From: an uncultured Ruminiclostridium sp.
Lineage (GTDB): Bacteria; Bacillota; Clostridia; Oscillospirales; Ruminococcaceae
DNA length: 64,000 nucleotides
Direction: 5' to 3'
Assembly: GCA_910579265.1 (NCBI GenBank)
Contig: CAJTTE010000012.1
Coordinates: forward strand, 1 to 64,000
Each line of letters begins with the position of its first letter. Positions within the stretch are counted from its first letter, which is position 1. A model generated the notes under the pieces. The model searched no databases, was not told the origin of the DNA, and saw only the letters and a list, made by a program, of their open reading frames with translations. Of this stretch, positions 9,359 to 16,975 are shown in pieces. A program made the translations under genes and the position numbers.

Positions 9359-10765
9359 ATGAAAATGAATAAGAAGAAGATCTTATCAGTATCGGCAGCC
9401 ACAGTAATTATGCTCGGTATGCTATCCGCCTGCAACGAAACCGGAACTAAGCCGCCGACAGCCGTAACGACTCCCGCCCCTTCTACTATGGCAGGAGACC
9501 AGCAAAGTCAGGCAGAGGAAATCAAGGTTAAGGATTTTGAACTCGAGAATAAGGAAATTACCTTCCTTGGTTCATGGACAAGAAATCCCGCTAACGGTAA
9601 AAACAAGGACGTTGCCCTTGAACTTTTCCAGACAAAGTTCGGAGGAGTGATCAATGATATTACAGTACCTCAGGCCGACAGATATTCAAGGCTTGCCACA
9701 TTAGTTTCTACCGGTGATTCACCCGACTTTTTCTCGGCTGCGGATATGGACTCGTTTCCTAAGGGAGCGATAAACGGAATGTTCCAGAATCTGGACAACA
9801 TTATTGATTTTAATGATGAATGGTGGAAGGATGTAAATTATCTTAACGATAAGTTTATATTCCAGGGTAAACACTATGTTGCCGCTATAAGCCCTGAAAT
9901 CGATGTGCTTATGGTTTATAACAAGTCGGTTTTAGCTGAAAACGGATTGGATGATCCCGCAAAGCTGCTTAAGGAAGGAAAGTGGGATTGGACAGCCTGC
10001 AAAAAAATGATGACGGATTTCTGCAGCAAATCGGATGACCATTACGCAACAGACGGTTGGTGGATTGTTAAGGGCTTCTCTAACTCAACCGGCGTTCCTT
10101 ATATCGGTCTTGAGGACGGAAAAATTGTAAATAACCTGAGAAATGAACTTATTGACGAGGCTCAGGAATATCTTTACAATATCCGTAAGGAAGATATGGC
10201 TTATCCCGTATGGGATTACAACTGGGTAAGCAACCCCGGAAACGTAGGACTCGGAAAAACTTTGTTCTATCCCGTAGGATATTGGGCATTGACCGAGGTT
10301 GAGACAGAATACGGTCTGAGCAAGTATGGTAAGATCGAGGATGTAGGATTCGTACCCATTCCCAAATGTCCTAGTGCAGATGCACACTATATCCCTGCAA
10401 GAATTACCGGTTATATGATGTGCTCCGGAGCAAAGAATCCTGAAGGATTTGCTGCTTATCTGTATTGCGAGGTAGCTGCGGCAAACAGTGAAGAAGCTGA
10501 GCAGATTACAAAGGATCAGTACTTTAACGAGTATGGTTGGACCGATGAAATGTGGGAAATGCGCAATACTATTTTCGAACTTGTAAGAAAGAATCCCGTA
10601 TTCGATTTCTATACCGGAATTTCCGATTTAATGACGGATGCTCTGGATAATCCTTCCAAGGAAGCATATCATCAGAATAACACTTCTTGGACAAAAACAA
10701 GAGAAGAGATTTACAACTCTGTTCAGTCAGAGGTTGATACCGCAAATAAGGCTTTGGAAAGCTGA
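9359..10765 (+). CDS. Extracellular solute-binding lipoprotein (sugar ABC transporter type)
   Basis: A 468-residue substrate-binding protein of the family 1 type used by carbohydrate ABC importers. The signal peptide ends in the lipobox LSAC near residue 23, followed by a Thr/Pro-rich linker. The mature part has ALELFQTKFGGVIND and ATLVSTGDSPDFFSAADMD, typical of these proteins. GGAGG at 9350-9354 fixes the ATG. A perfect terminator follows at 10,809, and no permease or ATPase gene is adjacent, so its importer must be encoded elsewhere or it acts as a capture protein. Neighbouring GH5 and GH16 genes suggest a beta-glucan oligosaccharide ligand (inference). Confidence 0.9.
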   Translation: MKMNKKKILSVSAATVIMLGMLSACNETGTKPPTAVTTPAPSTMAGDQQSQAEEIKVKDFELENKEITFLGSWTRNPANGKNKDVALELFQTKFGGVINDITVPQADRYSRLATLVSTGDSPDFFSAADMDSFPKGAINGMFQNLDNIIDFNDEWWKDVNYLNDKFIFQGKHYVAAISPEIDVLMVYNKSVLAENGLDDPAKLLKEGKWDWTACKKMMTDFCSKSDDHYATDGWWIVKGFSNSTGVPYIGLEDGKIVNNLRNELIDEAQEYLYNIRKEDMAYPVWDYNWVSNPGNVGLGKTLFYPVGYWALTEVETEYGLSKYGKIEDVGFVPIPKCPSADAHYIPARITGYMMCSGAKNPEGFAAYLYCEVAAANSEEAEQITKDQYFNEYGWTDEMWEMRNTIFELVRKNPVFDFYTGISDLMTDALDNPSKEAYHQNNTSWTKTREEIYNSVQSEVDTANKALES

Positions 10766-10808
10766 GCGGTCGTTATAAAGCATTAGAATGAAAAAACAAA
10801 GGAATAAA

Positions 10809-10850
10809 AATACAGGCAATGAGGTATTTCTCATTGCCTGTATTATTTTA
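10809..10850 (+). terminator. Rho-independent terminator of the binding-protein gene
   Basis: A perfect 15-bp stem (10,809-10,823 with 10,830-10,844, loop GTATTT) is followed by ATTTTAT. It starts 44 nt after the stop codon. Confidence 0.9.
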
Positions 10851-11187
10851 TAAGTATTGCTCCTTATGGTCTTATACTGACCACTATTATTTTTTTCGGT
10901 GAAAATATAATAAAGCGTAAATAACATTTTTATTATGCTTCAGCTGCTTTGACTTTTCAACTTTTTTAAAATTTTGCTGATGCAGTTTGCCTTTTTGGCG
11001 TTTTCAGGTGTTTTGATGTATGTTTATGTGTTTTGAGCGAGAACTGATAACGTTCTTGTATCTTTTTTATTGATATTGAAACTGCCTTCAGGAAAATTAT
11101 AAAATAGCATGGATAAAAATATGTAATGATATTAAAATTTATTTAGGTGTTTTTAAATCAAAGATCAATTAAACAGCTCTTATCAAA

Positions 11188-11310
11188 AATCAAACCCACC
11201 GCTGAAGTGTTGGGTTTGCACATGCCCTAAAATGGCATTACAAGCTTAACCTCTAAAGAGATATTGAAGATCTGACATAGGATTACTATCACAGACGGCC
11301 GCTAAAGTTC
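11188..11310 (+). repeat. Four-hairpin structured repeat, copy A
   Basis: A member of the family also found at 33,511-33,860. In order it has hairpin 1 (AACCCACC...GGGTT type, loop CTGAAG), linker TGCAC, hairpin 2 (GCCCTAAAATGGC), linker ATTACA, hairpin 3, the conserved linker TCTGACATAG plus ACTATCACAGAC, and half of hairpin 4 (GCCGCTAAAG). The stems are partly decayed while the linkers are kept. No ORF is inside. Confidence 0.75.
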
Positions 11311-11354
11311 CAAAAAGTAAAATAGCAGCGGATAAAATTCCGCCGCTATTTTAC
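11311..11354 (-). terminator. Terminator of the cytosolic GH5 gene
   Basis: A long stem (GTAAAATAGC with GCTATTTTAC, extended by GCGG/CCGC, 11,317-11,354) is followed on the minus strand by CTTTTTGG. It lies about 175 nt after the GH5 stop codon and abuts repeat copy A. Confidence 0.75.
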
Positions 11355-11528
11355 CATAAGGTAGGAAAATCAAAAAATGCCTTTAACATTTTTTAGTATT
11401 ATGTTTATATAAAGTTAAAGTAAAATCCTCATAGCCAGGTTAACTGTCGATGATTCAACATTAAGATTTTTATACAGCATTTTTTAAATCGAATATATTG
11501 CCTTTAAATGTTTGGATTTAATGAAAAA

Positions 11529-12476
11529 TTAAAGGTACTTTACCAATTCGTCAATAACCTCATTCATTCTTTCATCGGAAAGTCCGAAATCCATCACTTT
11601 GTAGTTCCATGCGCAGCGGCTTATTCCATAATGACAAAAGGCGTTGTTAATATCCTTGAACCATTTAAGAGCATCCTGCGGAGATGTATTGTCAATAACT
11701 CCGTATTCTCCGCAATAAAGCACGGTTCCGTTTTTTTCCGCTGTTTCGTGTGCTTCTTTAAAGGCATTTATAAATTTATCGCTGCTCCAGTCACATTCAT
11801 CATAACCCATACTTTTAGATACGTCTATATGATATACCCATGATGCTCCTTGGTGAGTAAAGATCATGGGATCATAGCAATGGAAATTATAAACTATTTT
11901 ATCGTCATAGGGTACGTCAAGATCCTTTACGGCTGATACGCTGTTATTCCAGTAGCTTCCAACCAAAATAACAGTATTTTCAGCAATAGCTCTGATTCTT
12001 CTGATACATTCCTTTGCTATTTCGTTCCACTTTTTTGAAAAATCCTTATCGGTTATTTCATTAAGAAGCTCAAAGGCTATTTTATCTGAATTGCCATATC
12101 TGCGCGCGATTTCCTCCCAAAGACTGTAAAACCTTTTTTGATATTTTGCGCTATCGAAAAATCCGCTTTCATTTTCGTCTCTGTCAAAGGAATAACCAAT
12201 CGTTTTATGAAGATCAATAACAGTGTTTAGACCATATTTTTCACATAATTTCAACGCTCTGTCGATATGAGAGTATCCGGAAGTTTTTACTGAGCCGTCG
12301 GAATTTTGTATAACGTTATAATCAATAGGTATTCTTACGTGATCTGCGCCCCAAGAAGCTATTTTTTTTATGTCTTCTTCGGTTATGTAGTCGTTAAAAT
12401 GCTTTTCGTTGTAATCGCACTGAGAAAGCCATCCACCCAGATTGACACCCTTTGTGAAGCCTTTAAAGTTTTTCAT
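11529..12476 (-). CDS. Cytosolic GH5 beta-glucanase (exo-1,3-glucanase-like)
   Basis: A 315-residue GH5 enzyme with no signal peptide, so predicted cytosolic. KGVNLGGWLSQ at the N-terminus is the hallmark start of the exo-beta-1,3-glucanase-like GH5 branch. HVRIPIDYN, VIDLHKT, FELLNEI (acid/base Glu near 141) and YCGEYGVI (nucleophile Glu near 257) are all present, so it looks active. GGAGG sits 8-12 nt before the ATG. It diverges from the GH16 lichenase gene across 184 bp, suggesting joint control. A likely role is trimming imported short beta-glucan oligosaccharides (inference). Exact linkage specificity cannot be read from the sequence. Confidence 0.88.
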   Translation of the reverse strand: MKNFKGFTKGVNLGGWLSQCDYNEKHFNDYITEEDIKKIASWGADHVRIPIDYNVIQNSDGSVKTSGYSHIDRALKLCEKYGLNTVIDLHKTIGYSFDRDENESGFFDSAKYQKRFYSLWEEIARRYGNSDKIAFELLNEITDKDFSKKWNEIAKECIRRIRAIAENTVILVGSYWNNSVSAVKDLDVPYDDKIVYNFHCYDPMIFTHQGASWVYHIDVSKSMGYDECDWSSDKFINAFKEAHETAEKNGTVLYCGEYGVIDNTSPQDALKWFKDINNAFCHYGISRCAWNYKVMDFGLSDERMNEVIDELVKYL

Positions 12477-12591
12477 AAGTTTTGCCTCCGTTCTGTGGTA
12501 TTATATGATATCATTATTATAAGAAGAAGCCTATCTTTTTTGTATCATTTTTTTGTTGTTGTCATCATTTTTTTAATGTCAAAAAAGAATT

Positions 12592-12619
12592 TGCTTTTCC
12601 GATAATTTTATGTTATTAT
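12592..12619 (+). promoter_or_regulatory. Promoter of the GH16 gene
   Basis: TTGCTT at 12,592-12,597 and TATTAT at 12,614-12,619 with a 16-nt spacer. It places the transcription start near 12,626, after an upstream in-frame ATG at 12,610, which supports translation from 12,661. Confidence 0.45.
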
Positions 12620-12660
12620 ACAGATGTAAGCATTTCGGCATAAATGGACCGGGAGTTTCT

Positions 12661-13335
12661 ATGGATAACAAAAGAAGCAGAAATTTTAAAATATTTTTTA
12701 ACGAGGACAATTCCGAGCTTTTTGAAGCCTCTGACGGTTGGTGTAACGGAAGTATGTTTAATGTTACATGGCGAAGAGAGAATGTAATACTGCAAAATGG
12801 AGAAATGCGTTTGATGCTTGATAGGGATACTTCAGATTTGGTTGAAGGAATCCCTTACTCCGGAGGTGAATACCGTTCCCTTAATTATTACGGCTTCGGA
12901 AAATATGAGGTATCTATGAGGGCAGTAAAAAATGACGGTGTTGTATCTTCGTTTTTCGTTTATACCGGACCAAGCGACAACAATCCGTGGGACGAGGTGG
13001 ATATTGAATTTCTCGGAAGGGATACCACAAAGGTTCAGTTTAATTATTTTTCTGACGGAATCGGAGATCACGAATATTTATATGATCTTGGATTTGACGC
13101 TTCAAAGGAATTTCACACATATTCTTTTGAACGGCATAAGCGAAAGATCATATGGTATGTGGACGGAAGAGCGGTTTATTCCGCCGATACGGATATACCT
13201 GGTTGTCCCGGTAAAATTATGATGAATGTATGGTGCGGAATAGGAGTAGACAGGTGGCTCAATGCCTTTAATGAAAAAGCACTTCCGCTTTCAGCCGAAT
13301 ATCGTTATATTTCTTTTGAATCCTATGATGAATGA
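12661..13335 (+). CDS. GH16 licheninase without signal peptide
   Basis: A 224-residue family 16 beta-glucanase for mixed-linkage beta-1,3-1,4-glucan, strongly resembling Bacillus lichenases along its whole length. The catalytic signature DEVDIEFLG (EXDXXE type, near 115-123) is intact, as are GNMFNVTW-like SMFNVTWR, VSSFFVYTGPSDNNPWDE, TTKVQFNYF and KIIWYVDGRAVY. Bacillus lichenases are secreted; here ATG 12,661 follows GGGAG by 5 nt and the next residues are MDNKRSRNFKIFFNED, with no signal peptide. Adding the in-frame codons from 12,610 does not create one either. So the enzyme is either cytosolic or exported unconventionally. Confidence 0.92.
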   Translation: MDNKRSRNFKIFFNEDNSELFEASDGWCNGSMFNVTWRRENVILQNGEMRLMLDRDTSDLVEGIPYSGGEYRSLNYYGFGKYEVSMRAVKNDGVVSSFFVYTGPSDNNPWDEVDIEFLGRDTTKVQFNYFSDGIGDHEYLYDLGFDASKEFHTYSFERHKRKIIWYVDGRAVYSADTDIPGCPGKIMMNVWCGIGVDRWLNAFNEKALPLSAEYRYISFESYDE

Positions 13336-13574
13336 AATCATTTTATTGTTGAGACAGATGATTATAGTGGTTTAAAAGCTTCTGTATTTTATTTGTGTTT
13401 GTTATGATGCTTTGCATTGACCGTTTTTAAATCATAAAAAGGTTCGTAATGATATCAGTAAAAATGCTTGATAAATATGCGGGTAAATTGCATTTGAACA
13501 TAGTTCAAAGTGCATTAAAAATTTATTTTATAAGCTTGCAGCAATAAAACCGATTATTAAAGAGGAGTTGTAAT

Positions 13575-14318
13575 ATGGATATAGACAAGGCTCTTACTGA
13601 CACAGCTTTTAATAACCGAGAATACATGATGGCGCATCTTCCTTATGAACGAGAGATGGAATTTTATCAGAGCATAAAAATGGGCAATGTGGAAGAAGCA
13701 AAACGCCTTTTTAAACCTCTTGGCGGAGATGGCTTCGGGAAGCTGAGCGATGACAGCTTACGCAATATAAAGTATCACCTTATTGTTACGATCGCTTTTA
13801 TCACACGCTATTGTATAGAGGGCGGAATGGAAATGGAGACCGCATATAATTTAAGCGATATCTATATTTTGCGTATTGATAGATGTGTTGATGAAAATGA
13901 AGTCAATGCTATTCACCGCGAAATAGTTGACGACTATGCCAACAGAATGAGAGTTATTATAAAAAAGGGATTATATTCAAAGCCTATTTTAATTTGTCTT
14001 GACTACATTTATGATAAACTTCATTATAAAATTTCTTTAAATGATCTTGCGGAATGTACAGGTTTGAGTGCGCCATATCTTTCTAAGCTTTTTCATAAAG
14101 AGGTTGGAGTTACGATATCTCAGTATATTTCTCAGAAACGTATAGAAGCTGCGGAAAACCTTCTTAAATATTCGGATTATTCGTGTATTGAGATAGCCAA
14201 TTACCTTTGCTTCAATTCGGAGAGTTATTTCATTCAAGTGTTTAAATCATATACCAAGATGACTCCGAAGGAATACAGGGAAAAGTTTTTTCGTACACGC
14301 TGGGGAGATAAGGATTAA
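13575..14318 (+). CDS. AraC family transcriptional regulator
   Basis: A 247-residue one-component regulator. The N-terminal 140 residues are helical (AHLPYEREMEFYQSIKMGNVEEAKRLF), the all-alpha type seen in many Clostridial AraC proteins and in the linker part of YesN-like regulators. The C-terminal domain has two HTH units, with YISLNDLAE-like KISLNDLAECTGLSAPYLSKLF and the signature ESYFIQVFKSYTKMTPKEYRE. GAGGAG lies 6-11 nt before the ATG. Its position at the end of the GH5/SBP/GH16 group makes it the best local candidate for their regulator, although no operator is demonstrated. Confidence 0.85.
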   Translation: MDIDKALTDTAFNNREYMMAHLPYEREMEFYQSIKMGNVEEAKRLFKPLGGDGFGKLSDDSLRNIKYHLIVTIAFITRYCIEGGMEMETAYNLSDIYILRIDRCVDENEVNAIHREIVDDYANRMRVIIKKGLYSKPILICLDYIYDKLHYKISLNDLAECTGLSAPYLSKLFHKEVGVTISQYISQKRIEAAENLLKYSDYSCIEIANYLCFNSESYFIQVFKSYTKMTPKEYREKFFRTRWGDKD

Positions 14319-14382
14319 AGGTCTTTAGGAAGCTTTATTCGGTAAAATCGCTTTTGGTTTTAATTTACTGCTGGAGGTAGAT

Positions 14383-15432
14383 ATGAAGCGACAGTTACAT
14401 GAAATGTTTAAAGAGAACGATGATTTTGAAATTATTCCGTGCGATATAAATGACATAGAGAACAAAAAAGGTTTCTCGAAATTAGAACTGACAACACATC
14501 AAAAGGCTCATATAGAAGCTTTGGCTTACCATATACCGTCTTTAATCGCAGCGGAAACAATATCACAGGCTTATACCGTGAGGTTTCCTGCCGGAGTTCC
14601 GCATACGCTTATGACTTATACGGACGGCGGTGTCGGAAGCCCAATAATGGGTAAGAACGGAATTGTAGACCACGCTTCGTTTCACGCACTCAATACACAG
14701 GCTCTTCTTTTTAGTGCGTTTACAGCTATGTCTATTGCTTCCGGGCAGTATTTTCTGTCAAGAATCAATAACGAGTTAAGCGTCATGAAAATGGGTATCG
14801 ATAAAATCTTAGAATTCCTTTACGGAGATAAAAAAGCGGAATTAATGTCCGAGATAAGTTTTGTAAAATATGCTTATCAAAACTACGGTTCGATTATGTC
14901 AACTGGCGTTCAACGAGCCGCAACAATCGTAAGTCTTCAGGAAGCAAAAAAAGTGGCGATGAAAGATATAGAATTTTATATCAGCGACTTAGATTCCACT
15001 GTAAACTCTAAAGATAATTTCGATATGGGAACTACCGTTGGCAAGACTTTTCAGATAAAAGAAAGTCTTGAATTGTCCATGCAGTTACTTCTTATGAGTA
15101 ATGTTTTAGAGGTGTATTACTCGCAGAACTACGATAAATCTTATTTACAGTACATCGAAAAAGAAACCGCCGCATATGTTGATAAATGCGAAAAACGGAT
15201 GCTCAGCAGTTTCAGTGTATTAAACAGTCGTGTTCGAGAGTTTAAAGGTAAGCTATGGGAAAAGGTGGACAAAACTTCCTTAGAAGAGCAAGTGGGAATA
15301 ATCGTTGATATTCTTAACAGCAGTGAGGAATCTCATTTAAGAAAATCACTACATACGATTTTACAGTCTGCTTCAGGGGAAACAAAATACTATATCACTA
15401 ATAACGGAAACATATATTTAAAGGCAACTTAA
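14383..15432 (+). CDS. Unknown 349-residue protein
   Basis: I do not recognise a characterised family. Residues about 45-150 have hydrophobic patches (YHIPSLIAAETISQAYTV, then ALNTQALLFSAFTAMSIASG) that could form an amphipathic or membrane-associated hairpin. They are followed by LSVMKMGIDKILEFLYGDKKAE and a long helical, coiled-coil-like stretch to the C-terminus. There is no signal peptide, catalytic motif or metal site. GGAGGT lies 7 nt before the ATG, so it is well expressed in principle. It follows the AraC gene by 64 nt but differs from the sugar genes in character. It could be a stress, defence or phage-related protein; this cannot be settled here. Confidence 0.6.
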   Translation: MKRQLHEMFKENDDFEIIPCDINDIENKKGFSKLELTTHQKAHIEALAYHIPSLIAAETISQAYTVRFPAGVPHTLMTYTDGGVGSPIMGKNGIVDHASFHALNTQALLFSAFTAMSIASGQYFLSRINNELSVMKMGIDKILEFLYGDKKAELMSEISFVKYAYQNYGSIMSTGVQRAATIVSLQEAKKVAMKDIEFYISDLDSTVNSKDNFDMGTTVGKTFQIKESLELSMQLLLMSNVLEVYYSQNYDKSYLQYIEKETAAYVDKCEKRMLSSFSVLNSRVREFKGKLWEKVDKTSLEEQVGIIVDILNSSEESHLRKSLHTILQSASGETKYYITNNGNIYLKAT

Positions 15433-15969
15433 TAGAAATAAATATTAAAAAAACGTTTCTTTGTGAAAGGATGTTTGCGGTTGTAACCTTGTAAACAGTG
15501 TATAATTACAATAAATTATAGCACGATATATAAGACTTGAGGGATTTTAACGCTATCCTGCTTGGATCGTAAAAGCCGATTTATGAGTCAAAATAAAAAT
15601 GAAAAAATGACGGTATCTTCTTAAAACTTTGTTATTAACATAAGCAAGATAGCCCGAAGGGAATTACAACCCTTATGTTCGCTTATGTTAATTGATCATA
15701 AGAGCATAGTATCTTCATTATAAAATTAAAACTGATTTTTATTATAGCTAAAAGGAATATTCATAGGGTTATTGTCAACCTTTAAAGCGGCACTGTGTAT
15801 TTTTAACGGCTGAAAAAATAACGGAATTGCAGCTGATTTAAAAAACATAACAAAAAAATGATATAAACTGCAAGAAAATGATAATCACACAGTTTTTTTT
15901 TAGTTACAATAAAGTCACAAGAGGATACACAAAGTCTCCCCTATTAAAATAAGGAAAGGAAAATGTATT
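15433..15969. other. Gene-free stretch before the surface-protein gene
   Basis: This holds a long hairpin at 15,635-15,691 and the leader of the next gene with ribosome site AAGGAAAGG at 15,952. No ORF or RNA gene is recognisable elsewhere. Confidence 0.5.
15635..15691. repeat. Hairpin with relic of the structured-repeat core
   Basis: An 11-bp perfect stem (TTAACATAAGC at 15,635-15,645 with its complement at 15,681-15,691) encloses GCCCGAAGGGAATTACAA. The inner GCCC-loop-GGG hairpin followed by ATTACA matches hairpin 2 and its linker in the repeats at 11.2 and 33.5 kb, so this may be a degenerate member. Confidence 0.4.
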
Positions 15970-16596
15970 ATGAAATCATTAAAATTAGTTGCAGGGATTG
16001 TTGCCGCAGCTACTGCTGCAATTTCACTTACGTCAGCTGTAGGAGCTTACGACTTCGGTAATAAGAATCTTGGAAAAAACTGGAGCATTAACGCTGAGAT
16101 TCCCGCTGAGGAGTTTGCTTCTCTTACAGAAAATTCTTATGTTACCATTACCTTTGATGTTGATCAGACAGAGACTGAGTATTGGTGCATCAAGCCTTGT
16201 GATAAAGCAGAATCCTGGGTATTTATCGATCCGGACGGAGTAGGCGGTCCCGAATTGTCCGAGGGAAAGGATTCCTATCCTATTCAGCAGGATGACACAT
16301 CCATCACATTCAAGGTACCTTCTCAGTTTGTTGAATCCGTTAAAGCTAACGGTATGGCAATTATGGGTCACAGCATTACATTGAAAGAAATGACAATATC
16401 AGACAAGGCTCCCGAGACAGAAGCAGCTCCCGAGACTTCCGCTCCTGCGGAATCCGGAACCGGTGCTGCTGGCGATGTAAATAAGCCTTCTGATGATAAG
16501 AACAACGCTAATACCGGTATTGAAGGTGTTGCTGTTGTTGCCGCTATTGCTGTTCTCTCCGCATCCGCTATCGTTATCTCCAGAAAGAGAAAGTAA
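15970..16596 (+). CDS. Small secreted, wall- or membrane-anchored surface protein
   Basis: A 208-residue exported protein. The signal peptide (MKSLKLVAGIVAAATAAISL, cleavage after VGAY region near 25) precedes a beta-rich domain of about 110 residues with three Trp (NWSIN, EYWCIKP, ESWVFIDPDG), which could be a carbohydrate-binding fold. A Glu/Ala/Pro/Thr-rich linker follows. The tail NANTGIEG, then a hydrophobic segment and RKRK, has the architecture of a sortase sorting signal with NxNTG in place of LPXTG. That tail type is common in ruminococcal surface proteins; the sortase that cuts it is not in this window. A terminator follows. Confidence 0.7.
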   Translation: MKSLKLVAGIVAAATAAISLTSAVGAYDFGNKNLGKNWSINAEIPAEEFASLTENSYVTITFDVDQTETEYWCIKPCDKAESWVFIDPDGVGGPELSEGKDSYPIQQDDTSITFKVPSQFVESVKANGMAIMGHSITLKEMTISDKAPETEAAPETSAPAESGTGAAGDVNKPSDDKNNANTGIEGVAVVAAIAVLSASAIVISRKRK

Positions 16597-16644
16597 TTTA
16601 CTAAAGATTCATCTTCATTATGTTTCCCCTCATATAAAAAAGCG

Positions 16645-16678
16645 AATTTACCCCTGCTGTTCAGCAGGGGTAAATTTG
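16645..16678. terminator. Bidirectional rho-independent terminator
   Basis: A 14-bp perfect stem (16,645-16,658 with 16,663-16,676, loop GTTC). T-rich tails follow on both strands: TTTG on plus and CGCTTTTTT on minus. It can end both the surface-protein gene and the convergent beta-galactosidase gene. Confidence 0.85.
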
Positions 16679-16712
16679 TTGTAGCTTCAGCGTAAAAAAC
16701 CATCGGATAGCA

Positions 16713-16749
16713 GAATAAAAAGCTTTAGCAAAATAACGATCTCCGATAT
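16713..16749. repeat. Dispersed 37-bp repeat, copy 1
   Basis: Twenty-five identical bases followed by a CTCCGATA block recur at 49,729-49,765 on the same strand. The shared core starts AATAAAAAGCTTTAGC. Function unknown. Confidence 0.55.
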
Positions 16750-16975
16750 GATATAATAACCTCAGACTGGGGAAAGAGGAAGAATTTATTTTAATGTTCC
16801 ATTCTTTTCGCGCAAACGTACTAACTAACTTTGTTTTCGGATATGTCTTTTCTGCCTGTGATTTCATAAAGGACCATATGACCTTAATAAAATTACACTT
16901 TATCTGATAAAGTCCGGCATAACACAAAACTTCGGCTAACTACTGTGATGCATTGTATGAGATAAATATATGCTA

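Larger units (their letters stand above)
10851..11528. other. Gene-free stretch with a structured repeat and a terminator
   Basis: This stretch separates two convergent genes. It holds repeat copy A (11,188-11,310) and the terminator of the minus-strand GH5 gene (11,311-11,354). Nothing is recognisable in 10,851-11,160. Confidence 0.6.
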
